Of a stretch of DNA of 64,000 nt, positions 26,269-35,715 are shown in pieces. The position numbers were made by a program, and so were the translations under genes. The notes below the pieces were generated by a model. It had not been told where the DNA came from and made no database searches. It saw only the letters and a list, made by a program, of their open reading frames with translations. This stretch comes from Pseudoflavitalea sp. G-6-1-2 (GTDB taxonomy: Bacteria; Bacteroidota; Bacteroidia; Chitinophagales; Chitinophagaceae). The stretch spans positions 682,001 to 746,000 of the forward strand of contig NZ_JABBGB010000002.1 in assembly GCF_012927185.1 (NCBI RefSeq), written 5' to 3'. Positions within the stretch are counted from its first letter, which is position 1. Every line of letters begins with the position of its first letter.

Positions 26269-27627
26269 TTATTGTTTATTCTTCCAGAACTGCTCGATCT
26301 CTTCGAGTGATTTTTCTTTGGTTTCGGGCACCATTCTCCAAACGAAGAAGAAGGCAATGATGCTCATCACCATGTAGATCCAGAAAGTGGGAGCCGGACC
26401 GAAAGCTGATTTCAGCATCGGGAATGTTTGCGATACCACAAACACGGCAGCCCAGAGAAAGAAGATCGCAACGCTCATGGCTCTTCCGCGCACATGCGTT
26501 GGGAAGATCTCTGCCACCACTACAAACGTAAGTGGACCAAGAGAGATAGCGAAGAATGCGATGTACGCAAGGATAGACACGAGTACCATCGAACCCTGCG
26601 TGATCCCGAAATGGAAGGCTGCACCTACAAGACCGAGACAAATGGTCATGCCGGCAGCTCCAATAAGCAGTAAAGTTTTTCTTCCCCATTTGTCTACGTA
26701 CCGGATGGCTACGATGGTGAAAAGTGTATTGATCACTCCTACCAAAACAGTTTGCATCAGGGCGCTGGAAGACCCATCGCCACTGCTTTTGAAGATCTCC
26801 GGCGCATAGTACATGATGGCGTTGATGCCGGTTACCTGTGAGAGAATGGCTAAGAAGATTCCGATCATCAATACATACCGGAGACCGGGTTTCAGCAATG
26901 CTCCGAAAGAAGTGGCAGTATCTTCTTTCATAGCAGCTTTGATGGATGCGAGTTCTTCTTTCGCTTTTTCCGTTCCGTTCACTTTGGCGAGAATGGCTTC
27001 CGCTTCTCCGAGACGGTTCTGCTGAGCCAGCCAGCGTGGGCTTTCGGGAACATTCAGCAGCAATACGATGAAGAGTATGGAAGGAAGCAGACCGCTGCCA
27101 AACATCCAGCGCCAGCCGCTTTCGATATTCCATGCATCGTTGTGCAGGCCTGCAATCCAGGCATTGACGAAATAAATGAGGAGGATGCCAAGTACAATGC
27201 CCATCTGGTAAATGGAAATGAGTCGCCCGCGGATATTAGCCGGGGCGATCTCAGAAATGTACAGGGGCGATAACATCGATGCAATGCCGATACCGATGCC
27301 TCCTATGAGTCTGAAAGCAATGAACGCATTCAATCCAAACGGGAGCATGATGCCGAGTGAAGAAATGGCGAAAGCAAATGCAGAGATCATCAGCACTTTC
27401 TTTCTGCCGATCTTATCGCTGAGGCTTCCGGCAAACATAGCTCCGATCACACAGCCTACCAGCGCACAGGAAGCCACCCATCCTACCATGGCGGGCGACA
27501 ACCCGTATTTCTGTTCAATGAACCCGATGGCGCCAGCTACTACTGCCGTGTCGTATCCGAACAGCAGTCCACCTACGGCCGCCACATAGGTACATTTGTA
27601 AACGTATTGTAATCCTTGTTTGTGCAT
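26269..27627 (-). CDS. MFS sugar porter (sugar:H+ symporter family)
   Basis: 452 residues with 12 predicted membrane helices. The sugar-porter signatures are present: GYDTAVVAGAIGFIE in TM1, GSLSDKIGRKKVL in loop 2-3, PESPRWL after TM6, INAIMYYAPEIF in TM7, and PETKEKSLEEIE at the C-terminus. It imports a monosaccharide across the inner membrane, here most likely the mannose released by the GH92 enzyme. It starts five bases after the isomerase gene in the same operon. Confidence 0.93.
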   Translation of the reverse strand: MHKQGLQYVYKCTYVAAVGGLLFGYDTAVVAGAIGFIEQKYGLSPAMVGWVASCALVGCVIGAMFAGSLSDKIGRKKVLMISAFAFAISSLGIMLPFGLNAFIAFRLIGGIGIGIASMLSPLYISEIAPANIRGRLISIYQMGIVLGILLIYFVNAWIAGLHNDAWNIESGWRWMFGSGLLPSILFIVLLLNVPESPRWLAQQNRLGEAEAILAKVNGTEKAKEELASIKAAMKEDTATSFGALLKPGLRYVLMIGIFLAILSQVTGINAIMYYAPEIFKSSGDGSSSALMQTVLVGVINTLFTIVAIRYVDKWGRKTLLLIGAAGMTICLGLVGAAFHFGITQGSMVLVSILAYIAFFAISLGPLTFVVVAEIFPTHVRGRAMSVAIFFLWAAVFVVSQTFPMLKSAFGPAPTFWIYMVMSIIAFFFVWRMVPETKEKSLEEIEQFWKNKQ

Positions 27628-27632
27628 AACAG

Positions 27633-29435
27633 TTAGTTTATCCTGTAGTTGGTTAGATGCTCAGTGCGCACATATGCTTTGATAGTGGCGCACTGCCGGC
27701 CTTCACTTACTCCGTGCGGACGAATGGTATATTCCTCTGCATCGGCAGGTACAATGAAGGTTTCAGCATAGTGAACAATAAATGGTTTGAACGCATCGGT
27801 GGGACTTTCAACAATAGCCTCTCTTCCTTCGATGAGGTTGAGTACATTGAATCGTCCTTCCGTGCGGTGAGTTACTTTTTGGGTGAACCAGTGTCTTCTT
27901 GTTTCGATGAACGAGAATTCATCCAGTCCGGTACGCTCTTCTTTCCATCCCGGGCCTTCGGCAATCGGCTCTACTCTGTTGAGCAGGTGTTTGCTGGTCC
28001 ACTCGGTGGTACGATCCCACTGGATCACTTTCTCACCGTGTGCAAGTGAGATGGGGCGTGGTTTTCCGTCGAGACCCATGCGTCCCCAATCCCAGAGTTT
28101 GAAAGTGAAGATGTACGGTGTAGCGCTTATTTCAAGTACTACGCTGTTGGCGCCGGAGCAATGCACCGTGCCTGATGGGATGAGAGCATGATCGTGTTTT
28201 TTGATGGGCCATTTTTCTACGAAACTCTCCGCGTCGAAGAAGCCGCCTTCTTCCTGTGCCGCTTCGAGCGCGCCGATCATTTTTTCGGGCTGAATGTTTT
28301 CTTTCAGTCCGAGATAAACAAACGCATCGTCTTTGGCTTCGAGGAAGTAATAGCTTTCATCCTGCGTATAGGCCATGCCGAATTTCTCACGGATGTATTC
28401 TTTCAGCGGATGCACCTGCAGACTGAGGTTTCCACCTTCCATGGTATCGAGAAAATCGAAACGGATGGGGAACTCGGCGCCGAATGCTTCGTATACTTTT
28501 TTACCGAGCAGCTGCTCAGGCTGATTGAATACCAGATTGATGCTCGGCGTTTCAAAGAGCGTATTGCCGAACTGGATCAGCAGACTGTTCTCTTCCGGAA
28601 CACAATCGAAGCCCCAGGCAAAGTTCTTTTCGTTGCGATCGAGATCGGCCACTTCTTTGAGCCACTGTCCACCCCATGGACCGGGGTCGAAGAACGGCAC
28701 CACTCTGAAAGGCCGTTTGGTAGCTTCTTTCAAAGCAGCCAGCAGCGCGGCTCCGCGCACCAGTTTAGGATCACCGGCCTTGGTGGTATCGAGTACGAAA
28801 TCCCAGCGATGCATCAAAGTAGTTTTGTGCCGGTCGCATACACGCCAGTCCACAAAGAAGGCACGCTTGTATTTGTACGCAAAAGAATCGGTGAGATTGC
28901 TGGCTCCGAGATTGCTGATTTCGTTTCTGCGGAAACGAAGCTGGATCTCCCATCGCGGCATATCGGCATACACCAGCATGTCTGGTTGTGGCACTGCCAG
29001 TGATGCTCCCGCACCGATCACGATTATCAGTTCTTCGGTTGCAGCGGTGATATCCTGCTGCATCGCTCCGATCTTTCCTGCATCGAAGAATTGATTCAAT
29101 GTTAACGGAGAGATATATCCGAAAACAGGATCATCAGTTACATAAGGGTACACCATCTCATCGATGGCCTGCTCCGGCAACAGAGCGGATGAAGTCTCAA
29201 AGACGCGGGCAGTTGGGAATGCCTGATTAAACTGTGCCAGTACTTCTGTCATCTGCACACCGTGATAGCACTCAACGGCCATCACATTTCTTTTTCTTCC
29301 GGCAGCATCGAGTTGCTGCTTCAGGGCTGAGGCTACGGCAGCCCAGCCATTCCATCCTTCATATCCATCGATACTGATGGCGGGGTACTTGTCAAAATTT
29401 GAAATTTCCAATGCTCGGTCTTTTTGGTGAAACAA
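27633..29435 (-). CDS. mannose-6-phosphate isomerase class I fused to a kinase-like N-terminal domain
   Basis: 600 residues. The C-terminal part (from about residue 240) is a class I cupin isomerase, with FFDPGPWGGQWLKE, the metal ligands in LSLQVHP and the later HDHALIPSGTVHCSGANSVVLEIS. The N-terminal 230 residues (AISIDGYEGWNGWAAVASAL...FFVDWRVCDRHK) resemble a uridine-kinase-like fold, but the GxxxxGKS/T loop is missing. The only suitable start is TTG at 29435, since no ATG precedes the domain. It interconverts mannose-6-phosphate and fructose-6-phosphate and lies 20 bp after susD. Confidence 0.82.
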   Translation of the reverse strand: MFHQKDRALEISNFDKYPAISIDGYEGWNGWAAVASALKQQLDAAGRKRNVMAVECYHGVQMTEVLAQFNQAFPTARVFETSSALLPEQAIDEMVYPYVTDDPVFGYISPLTLNQFFDAGKIGAMQQDITAATEELIIVIGAGASLAVPQPDMLVYADMPRWEIQLRFRRNEISNLGASNLTDSFAYKYKRAFFVDWRVCDRHKTTLMHRWDFVLDTTKAGDPKLVRGAALLAALKEATKRPFRVVPFFDPGPWGGQWLKEVADLDRNEKNFAWGFDCVPEENSLLIQFGNTLFETPSINLVFNQPEQLLGKKVYEAFGAEFPIRFDFLDTMEGGNLSLQVHPLKEYIREKFGMAYTQDESYYFLEAKDDAFVYLGLKENIQPEKMIGALEAAQEEGGFFDAESFVEKWPIKKHDHALIPSGTVHCSGANSVVLEISATPYIFTFKLWDWGRMGLDGKPRPISLAHGEKVIQWDRTTEWTSKHLLNRVEPIAEGPGWKEERTGLDEFSFIETRRHWFTQKVTHRTEGRFNVLNLIEGREAIVESPTDAFKPFIVHYAETFIVPADAEEYTIRPHGVSEGRQCATIKAYVRTEHLTNYRIN

Positions 29436-29455
29436 TATCTTGGTTCGTTAGAAAA

Positions 29456-30934
29456 TCAATAATCGTTTTGGGTAAGGTTAGGATTGAGATCTCTTTCGGA
29501 CTGCGGAACCGGGAAGAGCAGATTCCTTGCAGCCGGCGTTACACCTGGCTTTGCCTGCGGCACCAAGGTCGACAGGGTGTTCGTGCGTGCGAGATCGAAC
29601 CAGCGCTGACCTTCTGCTACGAATTCGAGTCTGCGTTCTTTCAGTACTGCTGCACGAAAAGCATCTTTACCGAGATTAACATAATCGGGAACTGTATTCT
29701 GGTAAGTGGTTCCATCGAAACGCGCACGTTTGCGCACTTTGTTGATGTATTCGTGTGCAACCAGTGGCTGATCGTTTTCATTCATGGCTTCTGCATACAT
29801 CAGCAATACATCGGAGTAACGGATCACCGGAAAATCCTGAGAAGATTCGTTGCCCTTTGGCTCAGCCACTCTGTCCCAGTATTTCTGAATATATGGACGG
29901 ATGGTTTCGATCGATCCGTCTTTTTTGTGAATGCTTGTGATGAATGTTACGGCTCTTCTGCGATCCTGAAAATCGTAGCTGTCGTAAAGTTGTTGAGTAG
30001 GTATCTGCCAGCCCTGAGCATTCACCACACCTTCTTCGCTGAGTGCAGCCGGGAGGAGGCGAACCAGGAACTGTCCTACTTCCCAGAAGATGATGGCACC
30101 GCCTGCATCTCCAAAACCTACAGAGAAGATCGCTTCTTTTCCGCCGCGGTTGGCGAGTTTGAAGGCATCGGCAAAATCTTCCCAGAGATCATATTTTTTA
30201 GAGTCGATCACCAATTTGGCTTTCTCAGCAGCTTTGGCAAAATCTTTCTGCGTGAGATACACTTTTGCTTCGATGGCAAGCGCGGCTCCTTTGGTGGCGC
30301 GGCCACGACCATTTTTGGGATCGTAACTATCGGGCAAGGCGCCCTGTGCATCCTGCAGATCGCGGTGCACCTGATCGTAGATCGCATTGGGATCGGCAAC
30401 GGTTGGATAGAGCGGCTCTTTTTCTTTCAGCACCAAGGGAATTTTTCCGAACATGCGAACCATGTTGAAGTACATCAGACCGCGAAGGAATTTCGCTTCG
30501 CCGACGAGTCTGTTGCGCAGCGTCACATTCATATCTATCAGCGGGATGCGCTCGATGGCGATATTGGCAAGTGTGATGGTTTTGTAATGCATGATCCAGA
30601 TTTCGGTAAGTGCCGAATTCTGTGGTCCGTAGGTGAAAGTGCCGAGCTGATCGAACTGCGGCGTGCCGAGCTGGTTGTTGACCATCTCATCGGATGCGAG
30701 TCCGGCTGCAACCCAGAAAGAGCTGTGATATACGCCAGCCGTGGATCCTGCGTTGTAGGAGTTCAGGTAGGCGTAGATGGAATTCACGGCAGAGATGGCA
30801 TCCTGCTCGGTTTTATAGAAGTTGTTTACGTTCACTCTGTCCTTCGGATTCTCTTCCAGAAATTTGGAGCAGGATCCGAGGCTCAGCATCGCGATGCCGA
30901 TAAGTGCCAGTAAGGAATATTTTCTTGTTTTCAT
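29456..30934 (-). CDS. susD: SusD/RagB outer-membrane nutrient-binding lipoprotein
   Basis: 492 residues with a lipoprotein signal (lipobox SLGSC near residue 22). The SusD/RagB TPR-like scaffold follows (FYKTEQDAISAVNSIYAYLN, VGEAKFLRGLMYFNMVRMFG), with the C-terminal ERRLEFVAEGQRWFDLART and LFPVPQSERDLNPNLTQNDY. It forms a lid on the SusC channel and binds the glycan. Directly downstream of susC (20 bp). Confidence 0.95.
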   Translation of the reverse strand: MKTRKYSLLALIGIAMLSLGSCSKFLEENPKDRVNVNNFYKTEQDAISAVNSIYAYLNSYNAGSTAGVYHSSFWVAAGLASDEMVNNQLGTPQFDQLGTFTYGPQNSALTEIWIMHYKTITLANIAIERIPLIDMNVTLRNRLVGEAKFLRGLMYFNMVRMFGKIPLVLKEKEPLYPTVADPNAIYDQVHRDLQDAQGALPDSYDPKNGRGRATKGAALAIEAKVYLTQKDFAKAAEKAKLVIDSKKYDLWEDFADAFKLANRGGKEAIFSVGFGDAGGAIIFWEVGQFLVRLLPAALSEEGVVNAQGWQIPTQQLYDSYDFQDRRRAVTFITSIHKKDGSIETIRPYIQKYWDRVAEPKGNESSQDFPVIRYSDVLLMYAEAMNENDQPLVAHEYINKVRKRARFDGTTYQNTVPDYVNLGKDAFRAAVLKERRLEFVAEGQRWFDLARTNTLSTLVPQAKPGVTPAARNLLFPVPQSERDLNPNLTQNDY

Positions 30935-30954
30935 TTTTACAGCAGTTTACAATG

Positions 30955-33900
30955 TTAGAGCCCAAGGTTAATGCCGAACAGGAAGGTTCTCGACTGAGGA
31001 TATCCTCCTCTGTCGATGCCGATGATAGCGGTAGACTGACCGCTGTTATTGGCTTCAGGGTCGTAACCTGAGTATCCTGTGATGGTGAGCAGATTGGTTA
31101 CGCTGGCGTACACACGAAGTTTGCGCATATTGATCTTCTTCAGCAGCCTGTTGCTGAAATCGTAGCTGAGCAGCACGTTCTTCAGTCGCAGGTAAGAAGC
31201 GTCTTCGAGCAGATCGGTAGAGAAAATGCCCTGATCGAGGCTCCCCGCTGCCAGTGCACGCGGATATTTATTGGAATGATTGGTGGGCGTCCAGCGATCA
31301 CGTCCGGCTTCTCCGAGCACATTGTTCTGTCCGTTGAAGTTGAGCAGATCGAAGTTGTTCAGATTGGCCAGCTTGTTGCCCTGCGATCCCTGGATGAATA
31401 CATTCAGCGTCCAGTTACGGTAGTTGAAATTATTGGTGAATCCCCAGGTGAATTTCGGTTGTGCATTTCCGATGATGGTGCGATCTTTTCCATCGATCTT
31501 CTTATCGTCGTTGAGATCGCGGTATTTGCGGTCGCCGGCTTTGGCGCGTGATGCGGCATTGGGAGAGCCTGGCTCCTGCCCTATCAAAACCGGACTGCTG
31601 GCGGCCTCTTCATCAGACTGGAAGATGCCATCGAAAATATATCCGTAGAATGCGCCAACGGGTTCGCCTTTTCTGAGCATGATGCCATTCAGCAGCGGCA
31701 CATCCTTATCGGTATTGAGATTGGTGATCTTGTTTCTGTTGAGTGAGAAATTGAGCGCGCTGTTCCAGTTGAAATCACCTTTCACATTTATGGTGCGGAG
31801 ATCGAGATCGAAACCATGGTTTTCGATATTTCCCACGTTCATCATGGTTACACCAAATCCGCTGGTGGCGGGGATGGGCGTTTCGAGCAACAGATCATTT
31901 GTTTTCTTGTGGTAATAATCTGCAGTAACCGTTACGCGATCATTCCAGAGACCCAGATCGAAGCCAATGTCGAACTGACGGGTAGTTTCCCATTTCAGAT
32001 CGGGATTGTTGTAGCTGATAGGCTCCATACCGGTATACACTTCGGAACCAAGTGGACTATTGAAAACACCCTCGCCAAATGGACCAATCAACGGCAGACT
32101 CTGATAAGGCCTGATCGCCTGATTTCCGATGGTACCATAGCTGGTGCGGAGCTTCAGATCGGAGATGGTAGTTTCCATTCCTTTCATGAAATCTTCCTGC
32201 GACACTCTCCATGCGAATGCGCCAGATGGGAAGAAAGCATATTTGTTGTTGGCGCCGAATTTGGAGCTTCCGTCTACACGACCGGTAAGCGTGAACAGGT
32301 ATTTGTTGCTGAGCGTATAGTTTGCACGACCAAGCCATGAAACCATGCTCCAGCTTGATTCGAAGTTCGCGGGCTTCTGTGGTTTCAGCGCTGTGGAGAT
32401 ATTGTGATATCCGGTGCGATTGTCAGGAAAGTCGAATGCAACCACACTCAACTTCTCGTTAGCGAACTGCTGCACAGTGAAACCTGCCACAGCATTGAAA
32501 CGGTGCTTACCGAATGTTTGATTGTAGGTGATGGTGTTTTCGTTGAGCCAGGTGGTGCCATTCGATTTAGCCAGTGCAGCTTCACCTTTGCTGGCCTGTG
32601 TTCTTTTGAGGAAGTTAGGACCGAAACTGCTTTCATCGTTGTTGAAGGCATCGATACCAAAACTTGTTTTGAATTCGATATGGTCGGTGATGGAGTATTT
32701 CGCATATGCGTTTCCGATAACACGACCTACCACCGTGTTGGATAAATATTCTCTGGCTTCGGCAATTGGATTGCCCAGCACTTTGCCGCGGTTGTTTTCA
32801 AACGTGTAACCGCCGGGCCCGGAAGCATCGTATACTTTCTGGATCGGATTGAAAAGAATGGCGCCTGTTACAACACCGGGCACGATGGTTTCGCCGTTGG
32901 TGAGTACACCCTGGCTGTTGATGCGGCTGTAAGCCACATTAGCGCCCACTCCAAATTTCTTGCTGACGTTATGATCGATATTGGCACGGAAAGAATAACG
33001 TTTGAAATCGGAACCAACAATGATGCCCTGCTGATTGAAGAGAGATCCACTCAGCGCGAACTTCGTTTTTTCGTCACCGCCATTTACGGATGCCTGCACG
33101 CTGCTCATGGGAGCTGTGCGATAGAGTTCATCCTGCCAGTCGGTGCCCTTGCCGAGATTCTTAGGGTTTACGTATACAGGAGTGAGGCCTGCATTGAGTT
33201 TGCCATCGTTCACAAAGTCGGCGAACTCAGCTGCATTGAGGAGATCGAGTTTGTTGGCTACTTTCTGATACCCCTGATACATTTCGAGGTTCACCTGAGT
33301 TTTGCCGTTGCGGCCTCTTTTGGTAGTGATGAGCACTACGCCGTTGGTACCGCGCGAGCCGTACATGGCAGTGGCGGAGGCATCTTTGAGCACTTCGATC
33401 GACTCGATGTCTCCCGGATTGATGCTGCTGAGTGGTCCCAGTCTGGGGCCTCTGGTAACACCGCCTTCCATATCGCCGCCGTCGCTGCTCATGAGCATTC
33501 CGTCGATAACATAGAGGGGTTCGTTCATGGCATTGATGGAGCTGGTACCACGGATACGGATACTTGCTTCTGCACCGGGTTTGCCCGATGTCTGGGTTAC
33601 CTGCACACCGGCGGCACGGCCCTGCAGTGCCTGATCGAAAGAAGTAGCCGGGATGGCTTTCAGTTCATCAGCTTTCACAGAAACAACCGAACCGGTGAGA
33701 TCGCTTTTTCTGGTAGTGCCGTAAGCGATCACTACCACCTGCGAGAGCTCAGCATTGAGGTCTACCAGTGTGATGTTGAGATTGGTGTTGTTACCCAGGG
33801 CTACATATTGTGTAACGTAGGATACATGCGATACAATGATGGAATCCGTTCCCGCGGGAACAGTGATGGAAAACTGCCCGGATCTGCTGGAAGCCGTACT

Positions 33901-34080
33901 TTCTGAACGGCCTTTTACGGAGATGGTGGCGCCTTCGACCGGAGAGCCGGATGCGCCGGTTATCTTACCGGTGATTTTCCTCGAAGCAGTTTCCTGGGCA
34001 ATGCCCTGGGGTATGAAACACAGGAAGAGAAATCCTGTGAACAGGGCGGCAAGCGTTTCGTTAGATAAATACTTTCTCAT
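30955..34080 (-). CDS. susC: SusC/RagA TonB-dependent outer-membrane transporter
   Basis: 1041 residues. Signal peptide, then a carboxypeptidase-D-like domain (ITGKITGASGSPVEGATISVKG, about 35-110), the plug domain with the SusC signature (EPLYVIDGM, INPGDIESIEVLKDASATAMYGSRG), and a 22-strand barrel ending in an aromatic/leucine residue (FLFGINLGL). It imports oligosaccharides from the host or plant mannoside, driven by TonB. First gene of the operon; a GntR-type operator copy sits 38-49 bp upstream of its start. Confidence 0.96.
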   Translation of the reverse strand: MRKYLSNETLAALFTGFLFLCFIPQGIAQETASRKITGKITGASGSPVEGATISVKGRSESTASSRSGQFSITVPAGTDSIIVSHVSYVTQYVALGNNTNLNITLVDLNAELSQVVVIAYGTTRKSDLTGSVVSVKADELKAIPATSFDQALQGRAAGVQVTQTSGKPGAEASIRIRGTSSINAMNEPLYVIDGMLMSSDGGDMEGGVTRGPRLGPLSSINPGDIESIEVLKDASATAMYGSRGTNGVVLITTKRGRNGKTQVNLEMYQGYQKVANKLDLLNAAEFADFVNDGKLNAGLTPVYVNPKNLGKGTDWQDELYRTAPMSSVQASVNGGDEKTKFALSGSLFNQQGIIVGSDFKRYSFRANIDHNVSKKFGVGANVAYSRINSQGVLTNGETIVPGVVTGAILFNPIQKVYDASGPGGYTFENNRGKVLGNPIAEAREYLSNTVVGRVIGNAYAKYSITDHIEFKTSFGIDAFNNDESSFGPNFLKRTQASKGEAALAKSNGTTWLNENTITYNQTFGKHRFNAVAGFTVQQFANEKLSVVAFDFPDNRTGYHNISTALKPQKPANFESSWSMVSWLGRANYTLSNKYLFTLTGRVDGSSKFGANNKYAFFPSGAFAWRVSQEDFMKGMETTISDLKLRTSYGTIGNQAIRPYQSLPLIGPFGEGVFNSPLGSEVYTGMEPISYNNPDLKWETTRQFDIGFDLGLWNDRVTVTADYYHKKTNDLLLETPIPATSGFGVTMMNVGNIENHGFDLDLRTINVKGDFNWNSALNFSLNRNKITNLNTDKDVPLLNGIMLRKGEPVGAFYGYIFDGIFQSDEEAASSPVLIGQEPGSPNAASRAKAGDRKYRDLNDDKKIDGKDRTIIGNAQPKFTWGFTNNFNYRNWTLNVFIQGSQGNKLANLNNFDLLNFNGQNNVLGEAGRDRWTPTNHSNKYPRALAAGSLDQGIFSTDLLEDASYLRLKNVLLSYDFSNRLLKKINMRKLRVYASVTNLLTITGYSGYDPEANNSGQSTAIIGIDRGGYPQSRTFLFGINLGL

Positions 34081-34117
34081 TAATTAAGCATTGAAGAGTT
34101 GGGGATCAAATGTCCGA

Positions 34118-34129
34118 ATGTTCGTACAT
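34118..34129 (-). promoter_or_regulatory. GntR operator candidate in the susC promoter
   Basis: ATGTTCGTACAT differs from the ATGTACGTACAT in front of the gntR gene by one base. It lies eight bases upstream of TTTG (minus strand, 34107-34110), the probable -7 box, so bound protein would cover the -33/-7 spacer. Confidence 0.6.
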
Positions 34130-34174
34130 ATAAAAGCACAGTTTTATCCTATAGGCAAATTGTTGAAGGCATGA

Positions 34175-34909
34175 TTAATGTCTTTCTATGTCGATTGTAT
34201 AGGTGAATCTGTCGGCTCTGTAATAGCCGAGGTTGTACTCGATAGGACGGTCTCCTGCATCACAAACCACGCGTTTACGGAAGAGGATCGGTTGGCCAAC
34301 TTCTACTGCCAGCAGTTTACTCAGTTTCTTGTCTGCAAGTATGGCGCTGATTCCTTCTTTTGATACGGAGGCTACGATATGATGATCGGCTTCCAGCATT
34401 TCATAGAGAGGTTTATTGAAATCGTCGTCGGTGGTGAGTCCGGTTCTTGGGTGGAAGTAAGAAACGAAATGTACGATCGGTTCACCATCGAGCCCTTTTA
34501 CACGTTCCATTTTCAGCACAGTGGCTCCTGCACTGAGTTTGAAGAGTTGCTGAATCTCTTTGTCGGGCACTACATTCGATACCCTGATGCTGTAGTTGCG
34601 GAAGGTCATTCCCTTCTCATCCATCTCATGGGTGAAGCTGGCCCACTTGTCTAATTTGGTAGAGATATTGTTGCGGGCAACAGTGGTGCCCACTCCTTTC
34701 TTGCGTATCAGCAGCCGTTCGTACACCAGCTTGTTGGTAGCCTGACGGATGGTGCTCCGGCTTACGCCGAGCTGATTGGCCATATTGATCTCATTGGGCA
34801 GCAGCTTGCCATTCTGATATTCAGGTTTGGCGATCAGCTTGCGAAGCAGATCTTCTACCTGTGCATGTAATGGCAGTGCGCTCTGATGATCAATTTCAAG
34901 TTTATCCAT
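34175..34909 (-). CDS. GntR-family transcriptional regulator with UTRA sensor domain
   Basis: Start chosen at ATG 34909, which gives MDKLEIDHQSALPLHAQVEDLL, the normal start of HutC-type regulators; longer forms have an unlikely leader. 244 residues. Winged helix at about 10-78 (LLPNEINMANQLGVSRSTIRQATNKLVYERLL) and UTRA ligand-binding domain at about 95-240. It is divergent in function from hybrid two-component regulators common in such loci. The ligand is probably a phosphosugar of the mannoside pathway (inference). Confidence 0.92.
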   Translation of the reverse strand: MDKLEIDHQSALPLHAQVEDLLRKLIAKPEYQNGKLLPNEINMANQLGVSRSTIRQATNKLVYERLLIRKKGVGTTVARNNISTKLDKWASFTHEMDEKGMTFRNYSIRVSNVVPDKEIQQLFKLSAGATVLKMERVKGLDGEPIVHFVSYFHPRTGLTTDDDFNKPLYEMLEADHHIVASVSKEGISAILADKKLSKLLAVEVGQPILFRKRVVCDAGDRPIEYNLGYYRADRFTYTIDIERH

Positions 34910-34921
34910 ACCGTTTGTGAA

Positions 34922-34935
34922 TATGTACGTACATA
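34922..34935. promoter_or_regulatory. GntR operator candidate, 14-bp perfect palindrome
   Basis: TATGTACGTACATA is its own reverse complement and lies 12 bp upstream of the regulator's start codon. The core ATGTACGTACAT recurs with one change in the susC promoter, indicating autoregulation plus operon control. Confidence 0.65.
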
Positions 34936-35029
34936 CTAAATTAAGAAGAATTATGAAGGGGCCAAATTTTTTTTGCGGAAAACCGACGAATGGGACAAGC
35001 ATCTCCATCAATAGCCCAGGCGTCCGCAC

Positions 35030-35061
35030 AAAAAAAAGCCGGCCAGGAATTCCCGGCCGGC
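35030..35061 (-). terminator. rho-independent terminator of the YceI gene
   Basis: GCCGGCC (35038-35044) pairs with GGCCGGC (35055-35061). On the minus strand eight T follow. It starts 28 bases past the stop codon. Confidence 0.85.
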
Positions 35062-35088
35062 GTATGTACAGATTGTAACCCCTGTAAA

Positions 35089-35715
35089 TTAAGGTTTAGC
35101 CTGAAGGTCAACTTTCAGGTTGATCTCCTGACTGATAGCATCGTCTTTTTTACCAGGATAGTTTACACCCCAGTCGCTGCGGTTGATATTGAAATCAGCT
35201 TTTGCTTTAAATGCAGTAGCAGAGCTTTCCAGAACATTCGCATCGAAAGTGATGTTCTTGGTTACTCCACGAAGTGTAAGGTTACCGGCAATAGTTATTT
35301 TGCTGGCAGAGTCTTTCACTGAAGTGATCTCGAAGTTGGCAGTAGGATATTTAGCTACGTCGAAGAAATCAGCCGCTTTGAGGTGGCCTTCGAGTTTTGC
35401 TTTGTAAGCAGTATCAGTAATATCGCTATTGCTGATAGTGTTCATATCGATGGTGAACTTACCGCCGGTGAGTTTGCCTTCTGCCAGCTGCAATGCGCCG
35501 GAAGAAATGCGGATGGTTCCATTGTGCTTGCCGGTGATCTTGTTTCCGAGCCATGCTACACTGCTGGCTGCAGTGTCTACATTGAGAGTGGCGCCGCCTG
35601 TAGGAGTAGTAGCTTCAACGCTGTCTTTGGTTTCAGCTTTTTTCCCTTCCGGATTGTCTACGCAGCTGGTCATAAAAATGGTTCCGCCTAAAAGCACAAA
35701 GAGGAGTTTTTTCAT
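35089..35715 (-). CDS. YceI-family lipoprotein
   Basis: Start chosen at ATG 35715, which gives a lipoprotein signal MKKLLFVLLGGTIFMTSC (lipobox MTSC). 208 residues. The YceI lipocalin-like barrel follows (ASSVAWLGNKITGKHNGTIRISSG, TIDMNTISNSDI, HLKAADFFDVAKYPTANFEIT, LTLRGVTKNITFDANV, INRSDWGVNY). YceI proteins bind polyisoprenoids or amphiphiles. It is expressed alone with its own terminator. Confidence 0.92.
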   Translation of the reverse strand: MKKLLFVLLGGTIFMTSCVDNPEGKKAETKDSVEATTPTGGATLNVDTAASSVAWLGNKITGKHNGTIRISSGALQLAEGKLTGGKFTIDMNTISNSDITDTAYKAKLEGHLKAADFFDVAKYPTANFEITSVKDSASKITIAGNLTLRGVTKNITFDANVLESSATAFKAKADFNINRSDWGVNYPGKKDDAISQEINLKVDLQAKP

